From Candidatus Peregrinibacteria bacterium CG10_big_fil_rev_8_21_14_0_10_55_24 (GTDB lineage: Bacteria; Patescibacteriota; Gracilibacteria; Peribacterales; Peribacteraceae): 42,212 nucleotides of DNA. The notes below the pieces were generated by a model. That model saw nothing but the letters and a program-made list of their open reading frames with translations, made no database searches and was not told the DNA's origin. Within the stretch, counting starts at the first letter, position 1. Each line of letters opens with the position of its first letter. Positions 25,201-34,000 of the stretch are shown piece by piece. The stretch lies in NCBI GenBank assembly GCA_002772745.1, contig PFDV01000009.1:1-42212 (forward strand), in the 5' to 3' direction. A program made the translations under genes and the position numbers.

Positions 25201-28063
25201 CAATGCGTACAGAGAAATGGAATACAGCATCACGGCGAACACTTCTGCATCGGCGAGTACTTCGTACTGTTTCCGCATTTATGACTTCGTCAATTCGCAA
25301 GTCCTGGATTCCTACGACGCCTATCCGCAGTTGACAATCGGCAACCCTACAACTGACCAGCTCCACTTCCGTTGGCGTGACGATACCACCACGCTCAACA
25401 CCGACGGCGGATGGCTTGCTGTGGAGGATATTGCCATTGCCGATGCAGTCCAAAGTGATACGTATCGCCTGCGTGTTGCAGTGGCGAACACAGGGCAAGC
25501 GCAGGAATCTGCAGCGCGTACATACAAGCTCCAGTTCGGCGAGAAGTCGACGACCTGCTCCGCCATCGGTTCGTGGACGGACGTTGATGTGGGGAATGCA
25601 TTCACCGTGAGTGACTCGTCGTACATCACGAACGGTGAAAGTACGTCCGCTCTCCTCTCGAACTCCGAGAGCTACACTTTCACCGCAGGTACGGGTCAAG
25701 ACACAGGGAACACCACCGCTTCCATCGGACCAATGAGCAACAGTACCTACACAGAAATTGAGTACAGCATCACGCCGACAACCTCGGCATCGGCCAGTAC
25801 GACCTACTGCTTCCGTCTCTACGATACGACGGCAGGGGGAACGCTCGATACCTACTCGCAGTACCCCAGTTTGACTGTCGGTAGCCCAACCACGGATCAA
25901 CTCCACTACCGCTGGCGCGACGACACGAGCGCGCTCAACACCGACGGCGGGTGGCTGGCGGCAGAAGATACGGCGATTACTGACGCTCTTGAGGGTGATA
26001 CGTATCGTATCCGCATGGAGGTAGCGAACACGGGGGAAGCTCAGGAATCCGCAGCACGTACGTACAAGATCCAGTACGGTGAAAAGTCGACGACGTGCTC
26101 TGCCATTGGCTCATGGACGGACGTTGATGCAGGGAATGCATTTACGGTGAGCGACTCATCGTACATCACGAACGGTGAAGCTACCTCTGCACTCCTTACA
26201 AACGCCGAGAGCTATAGTTTCACTGCTGGCGAGGGTCATGATACAGGCAATACAACAGGTTCGATCGGTCCCATGGACGTGGGCACCTACACCGAACTTG
26301 AGTACAGCATCACACCGAGCACATCTGCTTCAACAAGTGTAACGTACTGCTTCCGCCTCTACGACACTGCGGCAACAGCAACGCTGGATACATACAGTGC
26401 CTATCCGCAGACGACTGTCGAGTTCTGCGGAAACGGTACAATCGAAGCTGCCTCAGGCGAAGAGTGTGACGATGGTAACGGTACCGGCAGCGATGGCTGC
26501 ACAAATTGCTTGGTGGATAGCGGGTATACCTGCTTGGGTGAACCCAGTACGTGCACCATCATTATTATCGATGAGATTCCGGAGGAAGAAGGCTATTGTG
26601 GTGACAGGATTGTGCAGGATGGAGAGGAGTGCGAGCCTCCGGGAACGGAAACCTGCGCCAATAATTGTTTGTACCGTACCAGTGGAGGAACGAAGGGTGG
26701 TGACGAAGGAGAGGATGTTCCCACTGGACCTACGGTGCCGAAGGTGAGTATCGACACGATCGTCTTCTGTGGTAACGGCAAAGTGGATGCAGGCGAAGAA
26801 TGCGATGCGGGATACAGAAACGGTCTGTCAACGAGCGATTGCACCAAACAGTGCAAAGCGCTGGCCTGCGGTGACGGGGTACTCTCCGTTCTCCGCGGCG
26901 AAGAATGCGAGCCTGATTTTGTCTTAACTTCGGAAGGAGAACGTATCTACGAGGAGATGGCAGAGTGTACAACAGATCCAACGGATCTCTACTGCACACC
27001 TCCTGATGATTCCGATGGTGGTTGTCTCCTCAGGGAGATTCCTCTCTGTATTGAGGAGGAAGTCCCGGTTGCTCCATTTGAAAAACAACCGTACTGTGGC
27101 GATGGTCGTGTAAACGGAGAGGAAGAATGTGACGCTGGCGGCATCTGTTTGAATGGAAAGTACCACAATGCCGTTTGGGAAGGGCGCATTGGCGCTATTC
27201 TCTGTAGAAATGGAGGAGGAGAGAGCGTTGCACGGTCCGGAGATGGGTGCAGCGATACGTGCTTGCTCGAGTATTGCGGGGATGGCGTACTCCAACCCGG
27301 CGAACAGTGTGATAACGCAAGTGTCTGTTCCAATGCAATCGATACAATATGCCGGTCCGATGCCGACTGTGGAGAAGATGCTACATGCACCTACAACTTC
27401 TGGAAGACTTCTGCGTGCACAGATGGATGCCAACTCTGTCGTGGGCTCTACGTTGCATCCATCCCCATGGAAGGATTACGAGATGGTGAACATACCTTGA
27501 AGCTCCTTGTACGCAATGACTGTGGAGCAGTAGATATTGCAGAAACACACTTCATCGTTTCTTCCACACTGGTACCGCGTGCCGAAACCCAGCCTATACA
27601 TGAGACTCCGGTACTACTCTCCGATGTCAATCCAGAGGAACGGATGGGCTTTGCTCCTCCGGTGGTATCGGTGATTACGGATAAGCGAACCTATTTACGG
27701 GGTTTTGATGAGAGCATCCGCGTGAGTGGCATTGTTGTCGATGGCTATGGAGCGTATTTGGGGGATTTGCCTGCAGAAGCATTTACAACCGCGATCGATG
27801 GCGGAATCATCGACGGTGTTGTGTTTACAGAGACATCCGCTCAAGGATGTGAAAGTCTTATTCAGAACATCAATCTTCTCTACCGTAACAAGTGCGGATC
27901 GAGCAGCGCTACACACTGGCTCACCGCTCGTGTCGTTGAGGATCATGGTCGCGCGGTCATCGCCGATGAACGAGATAGAGCTGCAGTCATTGCGCTTATT
28001 GCGCTGGCGTGTGCTTTATCGTTTGTCTCCATAAAGCATTTCCGCACTGATTTTGATGCGTAA
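19289..28063 (+). CDS. Giant surface protein B: seven-bladed propeller + 11 x ~180-residue repeats + Cys-rich modules
   Basis: 2924 residues. Residues ~12-32 are a signal peptide or anchor. Residues ~48-388 are seven FG-GAP/VCBS-type units of ~49 residues with DVDGDGDID-type Ca2+ loops and a WWENDG strand, enough for one closed seven-bladed propeller. Residues ~391-2377 are 11 tandem ~180-residue domains, each opening with QLHFRWRDDTTALN and carrying two invariant Cys (TTCxAIGSW and YCFRLYD). Residues ~2378-2720 hold DUF4215-like Cys-rich modules (CGNGTIEAASGEECDDGN and others). A final domain (PPVVSVITDKRTYLRGFDESIRVSGIVV) looks Ig-like, and a hydrophobic span near the C-terminus (RAAVIALIALACALSFVSI) suggests membrane anchoring. 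I cannot name the 180-residue domain. The 3' end overlaps the next start by 8 nt (ATGCGTAA), so the two are probably co-expressed. Confidence 0.88.
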   Translation: MLKTHNPLRRLLLGSLIVVIGAGTGIFFQNWQLHYLERAQASCASPAWTKHVISGTYDTAQGMYATDIDGDLDMDIVSTAFSQNDVTWWENDGSETFTEYTIAGSFSGAHDVHAIDVDADGDIDVIGAGFVGDQIGWWENDGSENFSEHIIDSNFDGAQGVHAIDVDGDADIDILGAAFGTLFSGEITWWENDGSENFTEHTIDTSFYGGEDVHAIDVDGDSDIDILGATFFASEITWWENDGFENFTKRVIQSGYDGTEDVDGSDVDGDGDIDVLGTSTNLSEITWWENDGSENFTEHTIDAAFNGARGVQATDVDGDGDVDVIGGSVYDGVSWWENDGSENFAGSTVDASFSAADIFTIDMDGDGDADILGTDDAADDLVWWEQTCAANTDQLHFRWRDDTTALNTDGGWLAAEDAHIADGVEGTTYRLRFDVANTGDAAEAGARSYQIQFGEKSTTCAAIGSWAALNEVGDAFELVDSSNFSSGQATTALFSNSEGYTFTAGEGLDTNDASGPVGPMNASVYTEMEYSIQATTSAVGGMTYCFRLYDFVASTLDTYTVYPEMTILESDTDQLHFRWRDDTTALNTDGGWLAAQDSAITDAVQGDTYRIRMEVANAGGSAESAARTYKIQYGEKSTTCSAIGSWTDVDTSNAFEMSDSAEITNGAATTALLTNSESYTFIAGKGQDTSNTTASIGPMNADTYTEIEYSVTPTTSTSANTSYCFRLYDTTAGSALDTYTQYPSLIIGAPTTDQLHFRWRDDTTALNTDGGWLAAEDTAITDAVQGDTYRIRMEVANTGEAIEAAARTYKVQYGVKATTCAAIGSWTDVDTGNAFTMSDSGQITNGGATTALLTNSESYTFTAGKGQDTGNTTAAIGPMNPSAYTEIEYGITPTTSTTANTAYCFRLYDTTDGAVLDTYSQYPSLTIGNPETNQLHYRWSNDSYVLNSTDANRWLAAADTAVSDVIQGDTYRIRMEVANTGEARESSAKAYQLQYGVLSTTCAAIGSWTNVSASSDAIDMVETSQFVNLDATTAVLANSEGYGFVAGQGLELQDQSDAIGPLTVQQYTELEFSIKPTASAPASTTYCLRLINVMGGGALDAYTSYPTFTVGAPDTTQLHFRFRDDTIALNTDGGWLAAADTAITDVTQGDTYRIRVEVANTGEAAEAAVRTYKIQFGERSTTCGAIGTWTDVDAGNAFTMNDSTQITNGAATTALLANSESYTFTAGTGQDTGNTTASIGPMNASTYTEIEYSIKPTAMSFPNTTYCFRLYDTTAGATLDTYTQYPSLTIGAPTNDQLHYRWRDDTAALNVSSGWLAAEDTAIGEAVTTSTYRLRVEVANRGDAVEEDSRTYKLQFGEKSTTCSAIGSWTDVDASNAFELSDSANFTHGDATTALLANSESYTFTAGEGLDTSNTSSAIGPLETSQYTEFEYSISPSDSVGSSTTYCFRLYDTTAGSALDAYSQYPELTTDSPAVPTPVTVQLSYRWRDDSTALNTDGGWLAAEDTAIADVRQDATRRIRIRVANTGNGQESAARTYKIQYGQRATTCGAIGSWTDVNTGNAFIMTGSMLITNGEATSALLSNAQGYTFTVGAAQDTSNTSGSIGPLGSEYTTELEYSIEPTTNASAEATYCFRLYDTTAGAALDTYTEYPSLTIGSANTNQLHFRWRDDTAGLNDDNGWLAVEDTAITGVVQGDTYRIRIEVANTGEAAQSVGKNYQIQYGEKSTTCSAIGTWTALEDASDEFGMVASAMFTHLDTTTQLFANSEEYTFVTGYGLSESDHPPDVLTALNASSFMEIEYSFTPTTDTAAGTTYCLRLYDLSGGSALDTYTQYPELTIGDPLTKQLHFRWRDDTAALNADSGWLAAQDTAIADVTQGETYRVRLSIANAGGAVEDPRSYQLQFGERSTTCSAIGSWTNVGEGGGAFDMSDTAQFVNGAATTALMANGEGYTFAAGQGADTTDTMGPFTALSPNAYREMEYSITANTSASASTSYCFRIYDFVNSQVLDSYDAYPQLTIGNPTTDQLHFRWRDDTTTLNTDGGWLAVEDIAIADAVQSDTYRLRVAVANTGQAQESAARTYKLQFGEKSTTCSAIGSWTDVDVGNAFTVSDSSYITNGESTSALLSNSESYTFTAGTGQDTGNTTASIGPMSNSTYTEIEYSITPTTSASASTTYCFRLYDTTAGGTLDTYSQYPSLTVGSPTTDQLHYRWRDDTSALNTDGGWLAAEDTAITDALEGDTYRIRMEVANTGEAQESAARTYKIQYGEKSTTCSAIGSWTDVDAGNAFTVSDSSYITNGEATSALLTNAESYSFTAGEGHDTGNTTGSIGPMDVGTYTELEYSITPSTSASTSVTYCFRLYDTAATATLDTYSAYPQTTVEFCGNGTIEAASGEECDDGNGTGSDGCTNCLVDSGYTCLGEPSTCTIIIIDEIPEEEGYCGDRIVQDGEECEPPGTETCANNCLYRTSGGTKGGDEGEDVPTGPTVPKVSIDTIVFCGNGKVDAGEECDAGYRNGLSTSDCTKQCKALACGDGVLSVLRGEECEPDFVLTSEGERIYEEMAECTTDPTDLYCTPPDDSDGGCLLREIPLCIEEEVPVAPFEKQPYCGDGRVNGEEECDAGGICLNGKYHNAVWEGRIGAILCRNGGGESVARSGDGCSDTCLLEYCGDGVLQPGEQCDNASVCSNAIDTICRSDADCGEDATCTYNFWKTSACTDGCQLCRGLYVASIPMEGLRDGEHTLKLLVRNDCGAVDIAETHFIVSSTLVPRAETQPIHETPVLLSDVNPEERMGFAPPVVSVITDKRTYLRGFDESIRVSGIVVDGYGAYLGDLPAEAFTTAIDGGIIDGVVFTETSAQGCESLIQNINLLYRNKCGSSSATHWLTARVVEDHGRAVIADERDRAAVIALIALACALSFVSIKHFRTDFDA
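19430..20455 (+). repeat. Seven ~147-bp FG-GAP/VCBS-type repeats
   Basis: Six WWENDG copies and a final WWEQTC mark seven units of ~49 codons. GGTGGGAGAACGACGG-type sequence recurs nearly unchanged between units. Confidence 0.85.
20461..26421 (+). repeat. 540-bp tandem repeat array, 11 units
   Basis: The Gln codon of the QLHFRW motif falls at about 20468, 21008, 21548, 22088, 22637, 23177, 23732, 24272, 24818, 25358 and 25898. Successive periods are 540, 540, 540, 549, 540, 555, 540, 546, 540 and 540 bp. The first ~40 bp of units 1, 2 and 3 are nearly identical. Confidence 0.95.
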
Positions 28064-31000
28064 AATTCCCGTTATTTCCGGCCAGTGGTTCCTGCTTACG
28101 CTCGCCATTTCTCTAACACACATCCTTGCGAGTGGCATGGTCGAAACGCATCTTTGGGGACAAGCAGTGCAGACAAATCTTTGCCAGATGCTGCCGAATC
28201 AAGCGGCATGTGAAGCAGAGGGATGCACGTGGAGTGAGACCAGGCAATGTCTTGGCGAACTCTACCCGGGGTGTGCAACGAATGAGAGAGAATGTCGCAA
28301 AATTTGCGGTGGTACCGTTTGGCTGGAGGATGGTGTGTGCTCAGGATTTTCGACGAGGTCTACGGAAGAAAACATGCAATCGCCAGTGCATGGAAAAGAC
28401 GATACCGATGTGCAAGTGTCCACAGGTGCTTTGGAGGAGCTCAAGTCAGAAGTATCAGAGGAGCAAGAATTGAAAATTGTTCTCTCGGGAACGCTCGTCG
28501 ACGAAGAAGATAAGCCTGTTGCCGGTGCTACGGTGCGGCAAATGTATGGGGCAGGGCAGGAAAGTTTCGCATTGACCGATGCGCAGGGAGCATTTGAGGT
28601 CTCCGTTCATTCCTCGGAGAGCGGGATAGGTGTACTTCTCGCAGAGAGCAATGGCAAACACGCGCTTGGCATCGTGCGATTTGGGAGCGAGGACATTGGC
28701 GCAGTAATCCTTCGTTTGAATGAAATCGGACTTCATGCGCCAGAGTCGTCCGCGGAGTATTTTGCTTCAGAGCTCCGTCAGATTGTAAGTGCGCCATCTG
28801 CACATCAGACAACCGGAACCGGCGCTCCGTTACTCAAGGACACAAAGGGTGTCTTTACGATGGATGCTTCGCTGTCTCTGCGTGTCCCCGAAAATGCAAC
28901 ATTCTCCATTGATGTGCCAATGGACTTGGGAGGATTTGTTGTAGAAGGCACTGTGCTTCAGGATGAAGATACCGTTATTCGCGGAGAGTATGCTCAGGTC
29001 GGAGGGAGATTTGAAGCGCGGGAAGGCACCGTGCAATTCACAGGGAACTTTACCCTTGAAGATGGGCTCTTCGTTGGTGGGCAGGCAACCATGGAGATTG
29101 CGAACGACCTTGTGGGGACGTTCAATCTTCTGGGTGGGACGTTTCAAGCTCCCAAGATGTTGCATATGCAAGGGGATTGGAAGCAGACAAACGGCACGTT
29201 TGATCCTGGTGAAGGAACAGTGGTGTTTCGGGGAACAACCCATGCAGTGGACGTACCTCAGGCGGTTCTCCTGTACGATGTAGTGATTGAGAAGGAGAAC
29301 GGAACCGATCTGGATATTTCCGAGGATGACGTTCTCATCATCCAGCATATGCTCAAGCTGGAGGACGGAGAGGTCGATGGGGGAACGCTCGTTCCTCAGG
29401 GGGACATGGAAATCAGTCCGTCGTTTGACGGCGGTACGGCACTCCTGCTCATTGGAGAAGATATGTCGGGAGACATCTGGATTCCCGGTGGCGCCAGCTT
29501 GCCGCGGGTTGCACTCGATGCACCGAATGTTACTCTGCACGGTCCTTCTCAAGCAGGGGAAATCGTATACGTGGAAGGAGCGATGCGCATTGATGGAGGT
29601 ACGCTGACTGTTGAGGGTGGCGATCTTCTCTTCACTGCACAAGCACCAGTCTCACTCTCTGCGGGTTCCATTCGCACCAGTGCCGGCCACCTGACCATTG
29701 AATCGCCTGTCTCTTTGGATGGAGGGGACATGGTCATCTTGAATGGCACCGTTCTGCTTGGGTCCACGGTGACCATGAATGGCGGAACCGTATTCCTCAA
29801 CAATGGACAACTCTCAGTGAACGGCGCATGGAATGTTCATGGAGGAGAGATCCGCGCACAAGCTGGCTCGCTTGAGCTCAACTCTCTTTTTGTCCTGCAT
29901 GATGGAGATGTTTTTGTAGACGCTGCGAAGGTCACGGCAAATTCCTTCTTCACGCTGAATGGAGGCACATTCACTGGAGGAACTGCCGATATGGCCGTTT
30001 TCAATACGCTAACGCTTGGAGGAGGATCGTTCACCGCGCCGAGCGGCACACTCATCATCTCCGGCGATATTTCCCAGAGTGATGGCGTGTTCCTCCACAA
30101 TGGAGGCACCGTACGCTTGACGGGGCTCAAACGGACGATTGCTGCCGACAGATTGCACTTCTTCAATTTAATTTTTGAGAAACAGAATAAGGAGAGCGCA
30201 GTCCTCGAGCAACGCTCCATTGTCGTAGAGGGGAATGCCATGTTTGTGGATGGATTCATAGACGGAGGGATTGTCGAATGCAGGGGAGATGTCACTGTCA
30301 GCAAGACGTATGACGGAGAAAGCGCACTCATCCTTATGAATGGTGCTGGGCTTCAGCATCTCTCATTGGAATCTCCGGATAGTTTGGGTGACGACATCAT
30401 TGTGCATACGAGCAGTGAAGTGGTCCTCGAGTCTGATCTCGATCTCAAGCGCTCAGGACAACATCTTACGATCGAAGAGGGGGTGTTCTCCTTTAACGGC
30501 AATAACCTTTCCGTTACAGAAAAGAAAGCGGCGTTCACCATTGGCGAGAAAGGCATACTGCACATTTCCGGAGACGAGCAATGGGATGCACCAACGATCG
30601 TTGAAGGCGGAACGATTTCCTTCTCTCGTTCACGGGGGGATCTTGTTCTTCCGGATCTTCCGTATCATACGATTATCCTCAGTGCAGGAGAGAAGGCTTC
30701 CTTCTCTGTACCGAAGGAAGGACTCAAACTGACTGGTGATGTAGTAATGCGTGCCGGAGAGTTCATTGCCGATGACGAGCAAGAAATATCATTGGCGGGT
30801 AACTGGATGAATGAAGGAGGAGAATTCGTTCCAGGACAGAGCACGGTGATTTTTACGGGAACGCAGCAATCCATTGCAGGAAACAATACCTTCTACAACG
30901 TGAAGAAGACCGTGACGAGTTCCGCAGGACTGTCCCCAGAATCTCTCGTTGTCGAAGGTCAAACAGCGCAGGTCATTCTAAACTCTCTGACGCTGATGGG

Positions 31001-34000
31001 GAGCGATTGCAACTTCCTGCGTGTTCGCTCAACAACGACGGATGCGGAGTGGTCTATCGATGTACGTGGGGAAGCGCAGATGCGCTCTCTGGATGTACGT
31101 GATGTCAATAATGTCGGTGGAGCACTGCTTATCTGTACGGAGGAATGCGTTGATCGTGGGAACAATACCAATTGGCAATTCGAGTTTCCCACGTGCTCAG
31201 TTTCCACTGTCGACTGTGGCAACGGGGTCGTTGAGACCGGCGAAGGATGTGATGATGGAAACATTTCATTTTCTTGGCAGCAGGATGGCTGCTCGGAGAC
31301 CTGTACGGTGGAACCCGGATATGTTTGCACGGGTGCGCCGAGTGTCTGTACCGCACGTTGCGGCGACGGTCTTCTTGCCGGAGGAGAGATCTGCGATGAC
31401 GCTAACACGGAACCCGGTGATGGATGTTCGCAACAGTGCATGGCAGAAGACGGCTATGTCTGCACGGGCACGCCGTCTCTGTGTCAGTCCGTATGCGGAG
31501 ACGGAGCAGTGCGTGGGCAGGAGGTGTGTGATGACGGAAATGTGCAGTCGGGCGACGGATGCACGGCACAGTGTCTGCCTGAAACAGGTTTTACCTGCAC
31601 AGGTCAACCAAGCGCATGTGCGCCGATTTGTGGCGACGGAAAACTTATGGGTTTGGAGATTTGCGATGACGGGAATGCAGAGAACGGGGATGGTTGTTCG
31701 GCACTGTGTACGCGTGAGGAAGGATTCACATGTATCGGTGAGCCGAGTGCGTGTGCTCCTGTTTGCGGCGATGGCATTTTGCGGGGTTCTGAGGTCTGTG
31801 ATGACGGCAATGCCCAGCATGACGACGGCTGCAGTGACACGTGCATACCGGAGTGGGGATTTGTCTGCCAGGGTGAACCCAGTATGTGCACTGCACTGTG
31901 TTCGACGTTCGCGAATGACCTCGACGAGTGTCCTCTTGCGTCAGATCTCTACCGAGTTGAGTTTGTCCAATGGGCTGGGCAATCCGTAAAAGGGTCGGGC
32001 ATTCTGCGTCTCACAGAAAACCGTACACTCGAGTACAGTTTTACCCTCGGACAAACTGTACCGAATGCAACCGCGAACCTAACAGGTGAAGGTCTTTCCA
32101 TACTTGAGTTTGAGGGAGGACCAAAAATTTGGTCAGGGATTACCCGTCAGCTTTCGGAAGAGGAAGTGGAACTCCTGAGCGGGGAAAAGTGTTCCATTAC
32201 CGTTCAGAAGGGTACTTCGCTTTCGAGTGCTTCCATCGGCATGATTGTACGACACACAACCAGATTGTCCGCCGATGATGACGATGATGATGACAACCCT
32301 CCGGGCAAGGAACGTAGGTGCGGAAACGGAAAAATCGACGCAGGAGAAGCATGTGACGATGGCAACACCATTAATACGGATGGATGCTTAACTACATGCG
32401 AAAAGGCTTGGTGCGGAGATGGGTATGTGAGCTTTGGCAAAGAGCAGTGCGAGCCGCCGCTCTCTCAGGTACCCGATCCTGTTCTTGCAGGAAAAACCGG
32501 CTTCTGTGACGACAAATGCCAATTTATCCCGTCATCCAGTGATGGAGAAACGGGTGGCGGATCAACGAAGAAGCCGACTAAGAGCAGCAGTTCGTCTTCC
32601 TCTTCGCAGCACATCAGCTCTGCAGCCCCGGCGAGAATCGTGGTAGGAACAGGAGGGCTCATCATTATTCCTGAGACCTGCGGAAACGGGTTCTTGGATT
32701 CCGGCGAGCAGTGTGATCACGGTGAGTTCAACGGAATGGGTTCCTGCACGTTGCAGTGTACGTTGCTCTACTGCGGTGACGGGATAGTATCTCCGCATAT
32801 CGGAGAGCAATGTGATGATGCCAATAGCGACGATACGGATTCCTGTTCACACCTGTGTTTCCGTACGGGATTGTCAACGCAAACAGGTAGCACGGCTGCA
32901 GTGTTCTCGACTCCGATTTCGAAGACCATAGCGGTCATGACCGAACACGGCTGCGGCAACGCACTCCTTGAGCCTGGTGAACAGTGTGATGACGGCAATA
33001 CGTCGGGTGGCGATGGGTGCAACGCGGTCTGCAAACTGGAGTTCTCATTCACTCCACCCTTAGAAGCGGAACCTGTGCTGGTGCAGGAGATTGCTGATCG
33101 AGAACAGATGATAATCCGTGGGTGTGGCGATGGTGTGCTGCAAGCAGGTGAGCAGTGCGACGACGCAAATGCTTTCGCTGGCGACGGTTGTTCATCTTCC
33201 TGTCGGTTGGAATTGGGATCGAGAGTTCCCACGTTGCCGGACCTTGTCATTTCCACTTCCTTCTGCGGGAACGGATTGCAGGAGGTCGCTGAGCAGTGTG
33301 ACGACGGAAATACATTCTCCCAAGATGGCTGTAGCAACGTGTGTCAGCGGGAAGTTCCGGGAGAACGCCAGGATGATGAATGGCGGGGAACACTGCCCAG
33401 CGCTCCTGAGCGACCCATCCTCCTCCAGGGTGCTCAGTGTGGTGACGGCATCCTCCAGACAGGGGAAGCCTGCGATGCAGGCACACAGAATTCGGACATC
33501 CTTCCAGATCGTTGCAGAGTACGCTGCACGCTTCCATACTGCGGGGACGGTGTGCGGGATTCATCTGAACAGTGCGATGACGGCAATCGCATGGATGGCG
33601 ACGGCTGCTCCTGGAGCTGTTACATGGAACTCGTACGTCCGCAGGCTGTGTGTGGTAATGCGCAGCGTGAAGCGAATGAGCAGTGTGATGACGGCAATAC
33701 ATTGAGCGGTGACGGATGCAGCAGCCGTTGCAGAATCGAGGAACCTCCGCGTCCGGTTTCTCCAGGGGAAGCGCAGATTGATCAGGTGATCCTCACGGCA
33801 CCAACGGTGATTCGCTTACAGTTCCGCAATCCCGTTGATCCTCAGAAAGCCGCGGATGTCCGCAATTACTCCGTGCACGGATCACCGCAAATTCCCATCG
33901 CGCACATTCGCGTCATTGATCAATACACTGTGGAGCTCGTCCTTGCAGAGTCGCTTTCCTACGATCACGAGTACACGCTTTCCGTGGACGTGGAAACGCA

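Noticed and set aside
20461-26421. 540-bp array considered as an assembly artefact
   Set aside because: Units differ from one another in many codons and in length by multiples of three, with subtypes; an artefact would give identical copies. Exact copy number still deserves long-read confirmation.
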